A DNA stretch of 15,483 nt from Lysobacteraceae bacterium (GCA_018971925.1 JAGWZT010000018.1:1-15483); one strand, 5' to 3'. Numbered from the stretch's first letter, positions 1-8,165 are shown. Notes: generated by a model not told the origin, from the sequence alone. Made by a program: numbers and translations.

Positions 1-402
1 GAAGGCGAAGAGGTCGTCCGCCTGTCGCGTTTCCCGACGGCGGGCGTGGTTGCGCCGCAGGTGATCGCCGCGCCGGCACCCGCCACCGCACCCCTGGCGG
101 CGATCACCCCTGCCGCAGCCGGCGCACCCGCTGCTGCCGCCGCCTCCGAGGAATCGGGCTTGCCGCCCGGAAGCGTGGTGCGTTCGCCGATGGTCGGCAC
201 CTTCTACGCCGCGGCCTCCCCCGGCGCCGAACCCTTCGTCAAGGTCGGCCAGCAGGTGAAGGTGGGCGATCCGTTGGGTGTGATCGAAGCCATGAAGATG
301 TTCAATCAGATCGAAGCCGAGGTCGCCGGCACCGTGGTCGCCATCGTGGCCGAGAACGGCCAGGCGGTGGAGTTCGATCAACCGCTGTTTGTCATTGGAT
401 AG
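1..402 (+). CDS. accB: Biotin carboxyl carrier protein of acetyl-CoA carboxylase (5' end outside window)
   Basis: Carries the biotin that is carboxylated by AccC and then donates CO2 to acetyl-CoA, the first step of fatty acid synthesis in the cytoplasm. The reading frame is open from base 1 (EGEEVVRLSRF...), so the true start lies upstream; 133 codons are visible. An Ala/Pro-rich linker (visible residues about 20-50) precedes the biotinyl domain, which shows VRSPMVGTFY and the biotinylation motif EAMKM. The target lysine codon is 295-297, 34 residues from the C-terminus, the same distance as in the E. coli protein. The GTG at 46 is inside the linker and is not a credible start. accC follows after an unusually long 145-bp gap. 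Confidence 0.96.
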   Translation, partial: EGEEVVRLSRFPTAGVVAPQVIAAPAPATAPLAAITPAAAGAPAAAAASEESGLPPGSVVRSPMVGTFYAAASPGAEPFVKVGQQVKVGDPLGVIEAMKMFNQIEAEVAGTVVAIVAENGQAVEFDQPLFVIG

Positions 403-524
403 GGCCGAGGGATGAGAGACGAGCAGCGAACCATCGCGCGTACGCCAGTACCTATCCTCGGTCGCCGCCCCTCTCCGTTCATCGCCATCATCCGAACTCG
501 CCACGGCGCATCCGTCGAAGCGCC

Positions 525-545
525 CTCACCACTCACGACTCGCCC
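525..545 (+). repeat. Degenerate heptamer run upstream of accC
   Basis: Three consecutive seven-base units, CTCACCA, CTCACGA and CTCGCCC, end three bases before the accC start codon. They resemble the perfect CTCGGGA array found after accC, so they may be a decayed array of the same kind. The rest of the accB-accC gap (403-524) shows only a weak possible stem, CCGAGG at 405-410 with CCTCGG at 456-461. With only three imperfect units, chance is not excluded. Confidence 0.35.
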
Positions 546-547
546 CT

Positions 548-1918
<1,371 letters not shown>

Positions 1919-1920
1919 GA

Positions 1921-1990
1921 CTCGGGACTCGGGACTCGGGACTCGGGACTCGGGACTCGGGACTCGGGACTCGGGACTCGGGACTCGGGA
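1921..1990 (+). repeat. Tandem array of ten perfect CTCGGGA heptamers
   Basis: Seventy bases are exactly ten copies of CTCGGGA with no mismatch, beginning two bases after the accC stop codon. On the + strand this gives ten GGG tracts separated by the four-base loop ACTC, which fits the G3N1-7 G-quadruplex pattern. The unit does not self-pair as a hairpin. Perfect identity implies recent expansion or homogenisation by slippage. The array lies outside any coding frame, so copy-number change would not alter AccC. Confidence 0.97.
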
Positions 1991-2006
1991 AAGCGTAAAT
2001 CAATCA

Positions 2007-2122
2007 TCGTCATTCCGGGGCGATCGCCGGCTTCATGGCGATCGAACCCGGAATCCATTTTTGATTCCCGCAAAGACAAACATGCATTCCGGATCGCGGC
2101 TGCGCCGCGTCCCGAATGACGA
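2007..2122 (+). repeat. Palindromic intergenic element (GTCATTC family), copy 1
   Basis: Bounded by an inverted repeat TCGTCATTC (2007-2015) and GAATGACGA (2114-2122). Inside are two hairpins. The first pairs ATTCCGGG (2012-2019) with CCCGGAAT (2047-2054), continuing as CGATCGCC (2021-2028) with GGCGATCG (2037-2044). The second spans about 2086-2117 (ATTCCGGATCGCGGC with GCCGCGTCCCGAAT). A second member with the same termini and the same two-hairpin plan lies inside polA at 9051-9158. No coding capacity. It resembles REP/MITE-like non-autonomous repeats; which transposase, if any, moves it cannot be seen here. Confidence 0.85.
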
Positions 2123-2149
2123 CCATCCACAGGTCACATTCTCGCACCC

Positions 2150-3058
2150 ATGCCCTGGCTTGAACTGCAACTGACCATTGACGCCGCCGAACAGCCGCGC
2201 GCCGAAGCCGCGCTGGAAGATCTCGGCGCGCTGTCGGTGACGCTGATGGACGCCGATGCCGATACGCCGGACGAAGCCGCGATCTTCGAGCCTGGCGTGG
2301 GCGAAACGCCGTTGTGGCATTCGCTGACACTGCTTGCACTGTTCGAGGCCGAACGCGATCTGCGCGGCCTCGTGCACTGCTTGCACGACGCGTTGCCCGG
2401 ACTCGCACCCGAGCGCATCGCGTTTCGCGAAGTCGCCGACCAGGATTGGGAACGCGCATGGATGGATCGCTACCAGCCAATGCCGTTCGGCCGAAGGTTG
2501 TGGATTTATCCGTGGAACATCGAACCTCCGAAGGACATCGACAAATCGACGGTCATCGTTCGCCTCGATCCCGGCCTCGCGTTCGGCACCGGCACGCATC
2601 CGACCACGGCGTTGTGCCTGGAATGGCTGGATGGCCTCGATCCGGAAAACAAAACCATCATCGACTACGGCTGCGGTTCGGGCGTATTGGCGATCGCCGC
2701 GCTGAAACTGGGCGCCGCGCACGCGGTCGGCATCGACAACGATCCGCAGGCGCTGGTCGCATCGCGTGACAATGCCATGCGCAATGAAGTGTCGGATCGC
2801 CTGCATGTTTGCCTTCCCGGCGAACCGCCGCCCGGCGCGCGCGCCGACGTGTTCGTCGCGAACATCCTCGCCGGGCCCCTGGGCGAACTCGCGCCGCGCT
2901 TTGCATCGCTCTGCAAACCCGGCGCGTCGTTCGCGCTGTCGGGCATTCTCGCCGGACAGGAAGACGAACTGCTGGATCGCTATCGTTGCTGCGGTTTCAC
3001 GAACCTGCGCGTCACCCGCCGCGAAGACTGGATTCGCATCGACGGCATGCGCAAGTAG
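2150..3058 (+). CDS. prmA: Ribosomal protein L11 methyltransferase
   Basis: SAM-dependent methylation of ribosomal protein L11 in the cytoplasm. The product has 302 aa (E. coli PrmA 293). Seen: MPWLELQLTI at the N-terminus (L11-binding ferredoxin-like domain, about residues 1-60); DPGLAFGTGTHPTT from residue 140; the SAM-binding motif I DYGCGSGVLAIAALKLGA from residue 172; and VANILAGPL in the position of the NxL substrate loop. The chosen ATG at 2150 gives the family N-terminus. No clear ribosome binding site precedes it, and the palindromic element ends 27 bases upstream. It follows accC on the same strand, as in other Xanthomonadales, but the repeats make independent transcription possible. 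Confidence 0.97.
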   Translation: MPWLELQLTIDAAEQPRAEAALEDLGALSVTLMDADADTPDEAAIFEPGVGETPLWHSLTLLALFEAERDLRGLVHCLHDALPGLAPERIAFREVADQDWERAWMDRYQPMPFGRRLWIYPWNIEPPKDIDKSTVIVRLDPGLAFGTGTHPTTALCLEWLDGLDPENKTIIDYGCGSGVLAIAALKLGAAHAVGIDNDPQALVASRDNAMRNEVSDRLHVCLPGEPPPGARADVFVANILAGPLGELAPRFASLCKPGASFALSGILAGQEDELLDRYRCCGFTNLRVTRREDWIRIDGMRK

Positions 3059-3082
3059 CGCATCGCCGCTCTCCCGGTCGCC

Positions 3083-3088
3083 TACAAT
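3083..3088 (+). promoter_or_regulatory. Candidate -10 box TACAAT of a leaderless promoter
   Basis: TACAAT lies six bases before the ATG at 3095, so transcription would start at or next to the A of the start codon. This fits the absence of any Shine-Dalgarno sequence. No good -35 match is seen about 17 bases upstream (3060-3065 reads GCATCG). The string ACAATCGCGGCATG closely matches ACAATCCGCGCATG in front of polA. Confidence 0.5.
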
Positions 3089-3094
3089 CGCGGC

Positions 3095-4414
3095 ATGTAC
3101 ACCCAGTGCCCGCGCTGCCGGACGATCTTCGAGATCGGCGAGGATGCCCTGCAGGCCTCGCTCGGCATCGTCCGTTGCGGGCATTGCTCGGAACGTTTCG
3201 ACGCGCTGCGAACCCTCAGCGACACCCTGCCTGACGAGCCCGAGGCCGCGCTGCCGGAACATGACCCCGATGCCCTCGCGCCGACATTGACGTCGGCGGT
3301 ATCGCCGGAGACCGTGCAAGCGGCTGCGTACCCCGCTCGCAAGCCTGGATCGGAGACGGGCCCCGCGCAGCCGGACGAGGCGTGGTTCGACACGCTATCC
3401 GGTGACCGCGCGCGCGCGTTGATCGCGGACGCGGCCGGCATTCCGCCCGAGGCCATCCAAAGCGATCCGGCATGGCAACTCACCGACCTGCCGGTGCAGA
3501 CGCGCTTTGCCGAACTCGACATCATTCCCATGGCGGCCGCCGAGCCCGATCCACACGCACCTGCCCCCATCGTGGCAGCCGGGTCCGAACCATTCACCGA
3601 AGTGTGGGGATTGGACATACCCGACGTGGACCCGACCGGCCCGGCCGCCAACGTACCGGCGATGAGCGAAGCGGCAGGGCTGTCCACCGCGGACGATGCT
3701 CCCGCGGAGCTCGCGGACGACACGGGCGCCGCCGTTCCGCCGGCCGCCGCCGAGACTGAATTCGATCCCGATTCGTGGCAACCGGAAGAGCAGCTCCGCG
3801 CCGGTGACACGTTGCCTCCGGACGCCACCGGCACGGAAGAAAAAGGCCCCGTGCCAACAGGCGCGCAACACGAATTCCACGATGGCGACGCGGAACCTGC
3901 TAGCGTCGCCGAGCCCGTGTATGTCCCGCCACGCCGCGGCATTCGCCGCGGCGATTGGCTGTGGGCGACCGGTTGCGTGGTGCTGGCGCTGGCATTGGCC
4001 GCGCAGATCGCGTGGGCCAGCCGCGTGGCACTGGTCCGCGACCCGGCCACGCAGGTGCAAGCGTTGCGTGTGTGCGCACGCCTCGATTGCCGGCTGCCGC
4101 CGATCCGCGACACCGCAAAGCTGGAACTGCTGTCGCGCGACATCCGCCCCGATCCCGACGCCGCGGGCGCCCTCGCGATCACTGCGACCTTCCGCAACAA
4201 CGCACCGTACCGCCAACCATGGCCGATCGTGGTGGTCGATCTGACCGACCTCGACAACAACGTGGTCGCGATGCGCCGCTTCCGGCCCGCGGAATACATG
4301 CCCGATGCGGCGCGGCGCGCCGCCGGCATTGCGGCGGGCACCACCGCGGCCGTGGCTTTCGAAGTTGCCGACCCCGGCAAGCGCGCGGTGTCCTTCCACT
4401 TCGGTTTCGAATGA
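3095..4414 (+). CDS. Zinc-ribbon membrane protein, DUF3426 family
   Basis: Function unknown; a conserved proteobacterial protein usually found between prmA and fis. The product has 439 aa. It has an N-terminal MJ0042-type zinc ribbon with Cys 5, 8, 28 and 31 (CPRC...CGHC), then a long Ala/Pro/Asp/Glu-rich, probably disordered linker (about 40-285). One transmembrane helix (about 288-308, starting WLWATGCVVLALAL) follows, then a DUF3426-like C-terminal domain containing NNAPYRQPWPIVVVDLTD. The zinc ribbon is therefore likely cytoplasmic and the C-terminal domain periplasmic. The ATG at 3095 is at the very start of the zinc ribbon, so no other start is plausible. The linker is longer than the two domains need and is the most variable part. 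Confidence 0.9.
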   Translation: MYTQCPRCRTIFEIGEDALQASLGIVRCGHCSERFDALRTLSDTLPDEPEAALPEHDPDALAPTLTSAVSPETVQAAAYPARKPGSETGPAQPDEAWFDTLSGDRARALIADAAGIPPEAIQSDPAWQLTDLPVQTRFAELDIIPMAAAEPDPHAPAPIVAAGSEPFTEVWGLDIPDVDPTGPAANVPAMSEAAGLSTADDAPAELADDTGAAVPPAAAETEFDPDSWQPEEQLRAGDTLPPDATGTEEKGPVPTGAQHEFHDGDAEPASVAEPVYVPPRRGIRRGDWLWATGCVVLALALAAQIAWASRVALVRDPATQVQALRVCARLDCRLPPIRDTAKLELLSRDIRPDPDAAGALAITATFRNNAPYRQPWPIVVVDLTDLDNNVVAMRRFRPAEYMPDAARRAAGIAAGTTAAVAFEVADPGKRAVSFHFGFE

Positions 4415-4444
4415 ACGCGCTGGACGCGCGTCCGTCCGCCGCTG

Positions 4445-4595
4445 CTGGCAGGGCGTCTGAGAAACGCCCTGCCAGTGCAGATCATGGATGGCCTGCCGCG
4501 GACCAGGCGCTTTCAACGCTTGATCCGTCGAAGCCGAATCCGGGCGTGTACCGGATTCGGCGTGTTGAGAAAGTGCAGGACAGCACTTTCTCAAC
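4445..4595 (+). repeat. Three consecutive perfect hairpins upstream of fis
   Basis: The spacer between the zinc-ribbon gene and fis holds three back-to-back inverted repeats. CTGGCAGGGCGT (4445-4456) pairs with 4464-4475: 12 bp, 7-nt loop. GCCGAATCCGG (4533-4543) pairs with 4551-4561: 11 bp, 7-nt loop. GTTGAGAAAGTGC (4564-4576) pairs with 4583-4595: 13 bp, 6-nt loop. All stems are perfect. None is followed by a T tract, so simple intrinsic terminators are not indicated. They could be REP-like repeats, processing sites or part of the fis leader. Confidence 0.85.
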
Positions 4596-4643
4596 CGTCT
4601 GCTAGACTCGTCTGTTCGCGCGTACCCGCGGGGCGCGTGCGCC

Positions 4644-4958
4644 TTGTCCAAGCTCCGGTCGATCGTGGATACCCGTTCCCTGCATTCCGTGCCAACCGCC
4701 CAGGCTGAACCGCCACGCACCGGCAGCCCGACGCTGCTGGGCGAATGCATGGCGTCCAGCGTGCGCCGCTACCTGGCCGACCTGAATGGCACGCCCTGCC
4801 GCGAAGGTCTGTACGTGCGGTTGCTGCGCGAAGTGGAAGCGCCGTTGCTGCGCGAAGTGCTGGCGTGGAGCGACGGCAACCAGAGCCGCGCGGCCGGCGT
4901 GCTGGGCATCCATCGCGCCACGCTGCGCAAGAAACTGCGCGAACTGGGCATCGTTTGA
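4644..4958 (+). CDS. fis: Nucleoid-associated DNA-binding protein Fis
   Basis: Small dimeric DNA-bending protein that organises the nucleoid and activates rRNA and other promoters. The C-terminal helix-turn-helix is unmistakable: GNQSRAAGVLGIHRATLRKKL, with the conserved NQSRAA and HRATLRKKL stretches. The preceding helices read SSVRRYLADLNG and LLREVEAPLLREVL. The start is uncertain: TTG at 4644 gives 104 aa and GTG at 4665 gives 97 aa, near the 98 aa of E. coli Fis. The first in-frame ATG (4749) would give only 69 aa and remove most of the N-terminal region, so a non-ATG start is likely. purH follows after 22 bases, suggesting cotranscription. Confidence 0.9.
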   Translation: MSKLRSIVDTRSLHSVPTAQAEPPRTGSPTLLGECMASSVRRYLADLNGTPCREGLYVRLLREVEAPLLREVLAWSDGNQSRAAGVLGIHRATLRKKLRELGIV

Positions 4959-4980
4959 CCACAGGGAAACTCGCACCTCC

Positions 4981-6564
4981 ATGACAGGATCGGGCATCAT
5001 CACCGCACGCCGCGCGCTGCTCAGCGTTTCCGACAAGACTGGCCTCGCCGACATCGGTGGCGCCCTGCACGCGCTGGGCATCGAGATCGTTTCCACCGGC
5101 GGCAGCGCAAAGGCGCTGCGGCAAGCCGGCATTCCGGTGCGCGATGTCAGTGAATTGACCGGCTTTCCCGAAATCATGGACGGTCGCGTCAAGACGCTGC
5201 ACCCCACGGTGCATGGCGGCCTGCTGGGCCGGCGTGGCATCGACGACGCGGTGATGCTGGATCATTCGATCACGCCGATCGACCTGCTGATCGTCAACCT
5301 GTACCCATTCGCCCACACCGCCGCGCACGCGGGCGCGACTTACGAAGAGGCCATCGAGCAGATCGACATCGGTGGTCCCGCGATGTTGCGCGCCGGTGCC
5401 AAGAATCACGAGCGCGTTGCCGTGGTCTGCGATCCGGCCGACTACGGTGAACTGGTCGAAACGCTGCGCCGCGATGGCGGCACCTCGTTCGAACAACGCC
5501 GCCGTTTCGCCGCGAAAGTGTTCGCACATACCGCGCGTTACGACGGCATGATCGCGGACTGGCTGGCGACACGCGCCGACGGCGAGCCCGGTGAGGCTTA
5601 TCCGCCGACCCTGCACCTCGCGCTGCAACGTGCGCAGGAAATGCGCTACGGCGAAAATCCGCACCAGGCCGCCGCGCTGTACCTGGACGGCCGGCCGACC
5701 GCCGGCACGGTCGCGGGCGCCTCCGTGCTCACGGGCAAGGAGATGTCCTACAACAACTTCGTCGATGCGGATACCGCGCTCGAATGCGTGAAGGCCTTCG
5801 ACAAGACGCCCGCGTGCGTGATCGTCAAGCACGCCAACCCGTGTGGTGTGGCGCTGGATCCCGATCCCTTGCGCGCGTACGAACGCGCCTTCGCCTGCGA
5901 CGCGACGTCGGCGTTCGGCGGCATCATCGCCTTCAACCGCCCCATCGATGGCGCGCTGGTCAAGCAAATCCTGGCCAGGCAGTTCGTCGAAGTACTGGTG
6001 GCGCCTGCGTTCGACGAAGACGCGTTGGCTGCCTTGCGCAAAAAGCCGAACGTGCGCGCGCTCGCCACCGGCGAATGGCATGGGGCGTCCGCCACCGTGC
6101 AGCGGCAATTGCGCAGCATCGGAGGCGGCGTGCTGGTGCAGGATTCCGACGCCGACACCTTGATGCTGTCGGACCTGAAAGTCGTCAGCAAACGCGTGCC
6201 CGATGTCGAGCAATTGCGCGACCTGCTGTTCGCCTGGCACGTCGCGATGTTCGTGAAGTCCAACGCGATCGTGTTCGCGAAGGACGGCGCCACCGTCGGC
6301 ATCGGCGCGGGCCAGATGAGCCGCGTGATCAGCGTGAAGATAGCCGCGATGAAGGCCGCCGACGCGCGGCTTTCGACCCAGGGCAGCGTGATGGCCTCGG
6401 ACGCGTTCTTCCCGTTCCGCGACAACGTGGACATGGCCGCCGGTGCCGGCGTGCGCGCGATCATCCAGCCCGGCGGCTCGATGCGCGACCAGGAAGTAAT
6501 CGATGCGGCCGACGAGCACGACATGGCGATGGTGTTTACGGGAACCCGCCATTTCCGTCACTGA
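4981..6564 (+). CDS. purH: Bifunctional AICAR transformylase / IMP cyclohydrolase
   Basis: Catalyses the last two steps of purine synthesis: formylation of AICAR with 10-formyl-THF, then ring closure to IMP. The product is 527 aa from ATG 4981 (E. coli 529). The N-terminal MGS-like cyclohydrolase domain (about 1-150) shows RRALLSVSDKTGL, STGGSAKAL and GRVKTLHPTVHGGLLGRR. The C-terminal transformylase domain shows MRYGENPHQ, the catalytic VKHANPCG (K283-H284), SAFGGIIAFNRPID, GAGQMSRV, and SDAFFPFRDNVDMAA. The frame is open upstream to 4786, but only the start at 4981 gives the family N-terminus, with AGGGA at 4963-4967 as a distant ribosome site. In many relatives purD follows; here a glutathione S-transferase does. 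Confidence 0.97.
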   Translation: MTGSGIITARRALLSVSDKTGLADIGGALHALGIEIVSTGGSAKALRQAGIPVRDVSELTGFPEIMDGRVKTLHPTVHGGLLGRRGIDDAVMLDHSITPIDLLIVNLYPFAHTAAHAGATYEEAIEQIDIGGPAMLRAGAKNHERVAVVCDPADYGELVETLRRDGGTSFEQRRRFAAKVFAHTARYDGMIADWLATRADGEPGEAYPPTLHLALQRAQEMRYGENPHQAAALYLDGRPTAGTVAGASVLTGKEMSYNNFVDADTALECVKAFDKTPACVIVKHANPCGVALDPDPLRAYERAFACDATSAFGGIIAFNRPIDGALVKQILARQFVEVLVAPAFDEDALAALRKKPNVRALATGEWHGASATVQRQLRSIGGGVLVQDSDADTLMLSDLKVVSKRVPDVEQLRDLLFAWHVAMFVKSNAIVFAKDGATVGIGAGQMSRVISVKIAAMKAADARLSTQGSVMASDAFFPFRDNVDMAAGAGVRAIIQPGGSMRDQEVIDAADEHDMAMVFTGTRHFRH

Positions 6565-6738
6565 CGCTCCGAGCAATACAGTCGACGTCCATGCCTTGCT
6601 CCCGCTTGGCGCTGCGATGCTCGGCGTCGCGCAACGGCGCGGGAAAACCTCCACTTCGTGAAGGCCATCCATGGCCTGCCTCGCACTGGAACCACCCATG
6701 GCCGCGGCACCAGTTCACATCGTCACTGCTAATCTGCC

Positions 6739-7476
6739 GTGATCGTGAAATACGAGCTCTACTACTGGCCGACGATCCAGGGCCGCGGCGAGTTCGTGCG
6801 GCTGGCGCTGGAAGATGCCGGCGCCGATTACGCCGACGTCGCGCGACTGCCGGAAGGTTCGGGCGGCGGCACCGCGGCACTGCTGCGGATGCTCGACGAT
6901 CCTTCGACAGGCCATCCGTCATTCGCACCGCCGTTCCTGAAAGCCGGACGCCGCCTGATCGGGCAGACCGCGAATATCCTGTTGTTTCTCGGGCCGCGTC
7001 TTGGCCTTGCGCCGCGTGACGAAAGCGGCCGGCTGTGGGTCCACCAGCTGCAACTGACGATCGCGGATCTGGTCGCGGAAATCCACGACACCCACCACCC
7101 GATCTCGGGCGGCCTGTACTACGACGACCAGCGCGACGAAGCGAAACGCCGCAGCGTGCACCTTCGCCGCGAACGCCTGCCGAAATTCCTTGGCTGGTTC
7201 GAACGCGTGCTGGCGGACAACGCGCGGGGACGACAACGATCCCTTGCCGGCAGTGCCACCAGCTACGCGGACCTGTCGCTGTTCCAGGTCATCGAGGGGC
7301 TGCGCTACGCGTTCCCGCGTGCGATGCGCCGGCTGGAAACATCGCTGCCGCGAACCATCGCACTGCACGACCGCATCGCTGCGCGCCCAGCGCTTGCGTC
7401 ATATCTGCAATCACCGCGCCGCATTCCGTTCAACAACGACGGCATCTTCCGTCACTACCCGGAGCTGGACGCCTGA
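6739..7476 (+). CDS. Glutathione S-transferase family protein
   Basis: Probably conjugates or reduces substrates with glutathione in the cytoplasm; substrate unknown. The product has 245 aa from GTG 6739. The N-terminal thioredoxin-fold domain begins KYELYYWPTIQGRGEFVRLA, with Tyr 8/9 in the place of the catalytic tyrosine of sigma/mu-like enzymes. APPFLKAGRRLIGQTANIL follows as the cis-Pro/QSxAI-like glutathione site, with Q-T-A in place of the usual Q-S. The all-helical C-terminal domain ends PFNNDGIFRHYPELD. An in-frame stop at 6730 limits the start to GTG 6739 or GTG 6745. No Shine-Dalgarno sequence is seen; GCTAAT at 6728-6733 could be a -10 box for a near-leaderless mRNA. The 174-bp spacer before it shows no gene. 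Confidence 0.88.
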   Translation: MIVKYELYYWPTIQGRGEFVRLALEDAGADYADVARLPEGSGGGTAALLRMLDDPSTGHPSFAPPFLKAGRRLIGQTANILLFLGPRLGLAPRDESGRLWVHQLQLTIADLVAEIHDTHHPISGGLYYDDQRDEAKRRSVHLRRERLPKFLGWFERVLADNARGRQRSLAGSATSYADLSLFQVIEGLRYAFPRAMRRLETSLPRTIALHDRIAARPALASYLQSPRRIPFNNDGIFRHYPELDA

Positions 7477-7478
7477 AG

Positions 7479-7581
7479 CGTAGGTTGGGCTGACGCCGGC
7501 TTTATCGGCGGGGGCCCAACATGGGCGTATCTGCAACGTTGGGCTTCTTCCGGGCGAAGCCCGGAAGAAGCCCAACCTACG
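7479..7581 (+). repeat. Two-hairpin palindromic element between convergent genes (GTAGGTTGGGC family)
   Basis: Has a perfect 13-bp terminal inverted repeat, CGTAGGTTGGGCT (7479-7491) and AGCCCAACCTACG (7569-7581). The first internal hairpin pairs GTTGGGC (7484-7490) with GCCCAAC (7514-7520), with CGCCG/CGGCG inside. The second is a perfect 18-bp stem, GTTGGGCTTCTTCCGGGC (7538-7555) with 7559-7576, around a GAA loop. It lies in the gap between the convergent gst and DUF2782 genes, where it may also act as a bidirectional transcription barrier, although no T tract follows. It is unrelated in sequence to the GTCATTC family but has the same plan. Confidence 0.88.
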
Positions 7582-7597
7582 GACTACGGACTCGGTT
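7577..7597 (+). repeat. Short heptamer run CTACGGA
   Basis: Units CTACGGA, CTACGGA and CTCGGTT follow one another directly at the right end of the palindromic element, overlapping its last five bases and the stop codon of the minus-strand gene. The period of seven and the CTNCGGA-like unit recall the CTCGGGA array after accC. With two exact copies only, the relation is suggestive. Confidence 0.4.
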
Positions 7598-8091
7598 CAC
7601 TGTCCGCTCGTCGATGCCTCGGCCGGAGCGCTGCCGCTGGCGGGCTTCTTCGGACCGCCCCATTTGTAGATGTCGTAGTAAACCGGCGACACCGGCCCCT
7701 GGTTCGGATCGTGCACCAGGCTGCCGTTGCTGTTGTTGACCTTGTAGGTCTGGGTGACGCCGTGCTTGGGCGTGACGCGCACCATGATCACCTGGCCGCC
7801 ACGGCGATATTCCTCGATGGTGTCACCGTTGGCGTCGGTTCGCGTGGTCACGTTGGTGCTGTCGCCACCGCCATTTTTCCCGCGCGCGGCGGGCGCCACC
7901 GAAGGCGGTATGCCGGTGCTGGGCAGCGGCACGGATTGCGGCTGGGCGCCAGGATCGTTGATGTCCGGCGGCGGCAACGCCGAACCCGGTGGCGGTGGCG
8001 CGGATGATGCGTGCGCCAGTACCTGTTGCGCCTGCGCATTGGGCACGCCCAGCAGCAACGCACTCGCGGCAAGCCATGCCAGAACTTTCAC
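7597..8091 (-). CDS. Small secreted protein, DUF2782-like
   Basis: Function unknown; genes of this type sit next to polA in Xanthomonadales. From the GTG at 8091-8089 the product has 164 aa. A signal peptide is clear (VKVLAWLAASALLLGVPNAQAQ, cleavage probably after AQA), so the protein should be periplasmic. A Pro/Gly-rich low-complexity stretch follows, then the conserved region ANGDTIEEYRRGGQVIMVRV with TPKHGVTQTY, and a tail PVYYDIYKWGGPKKPASG. The open frame extends to 8244 but that extension would bury the signal peptide. A good ribosome site GGGAGA (minus strand, 8103-8098) lies seven bases before the GTG. A candidate -10 box TATGCT (8130-8125) lies in the 86-bp divergent spacer shared with polA. 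Confidence 0.82.
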   Translation of the reverse strand: MKVLAWLAASALLLGVPNAQAQQVLAHASSAPPPPGSALPPPDINDPGAQPQSVPLPSTGIPPSVAPAARGKNGGGDSTNVTTRTDANGDTIEEYRRGGQVIMVRVTPKHGVTQTYKVNNSNGSLVHDPNQGPVSPVYYDIYKWGGPKKPASGSAPAEASTSGQ

Positions 8092-8165
8092 GGTGCATCT
8101 CCCGGATCGACAGTTCGCAGCCCCAGCATACACGCCCCGCGTGAGTCCCGCGTGCATGCGCGTGC

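Noticed and set aside
1921..1990. CRISPR-like or coding repeat
   Set aside because: Units are seven bases with no spacers, and a seven-base unit shifts frame, so neither a CRISPR array nor a protein repeat.
4411..4605. A 64-codon frame starting ATG 4411 that overlaps the zinc-ribbon gene stop as ATGA
   Set aside because: Its sequence is made of the three inverted repeats upstream of fis, it shows no family similarity, and its composition follows the hairpins and not coding constraint.
4786..4980. N-terminal extension of purH reaching into fis
   Set aside because: The extension is out-of-frame fis sequence; PurH similarity begins at the ATG at 4981.
7538..7576. Strong intrinsic terminator for gst or the DUF2782 gene
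   Set aside because: The 18-bp stem is very stable but lacks a T tract on either strand and belongs to a dispersed element, so termination is possible but not supported enough to call.
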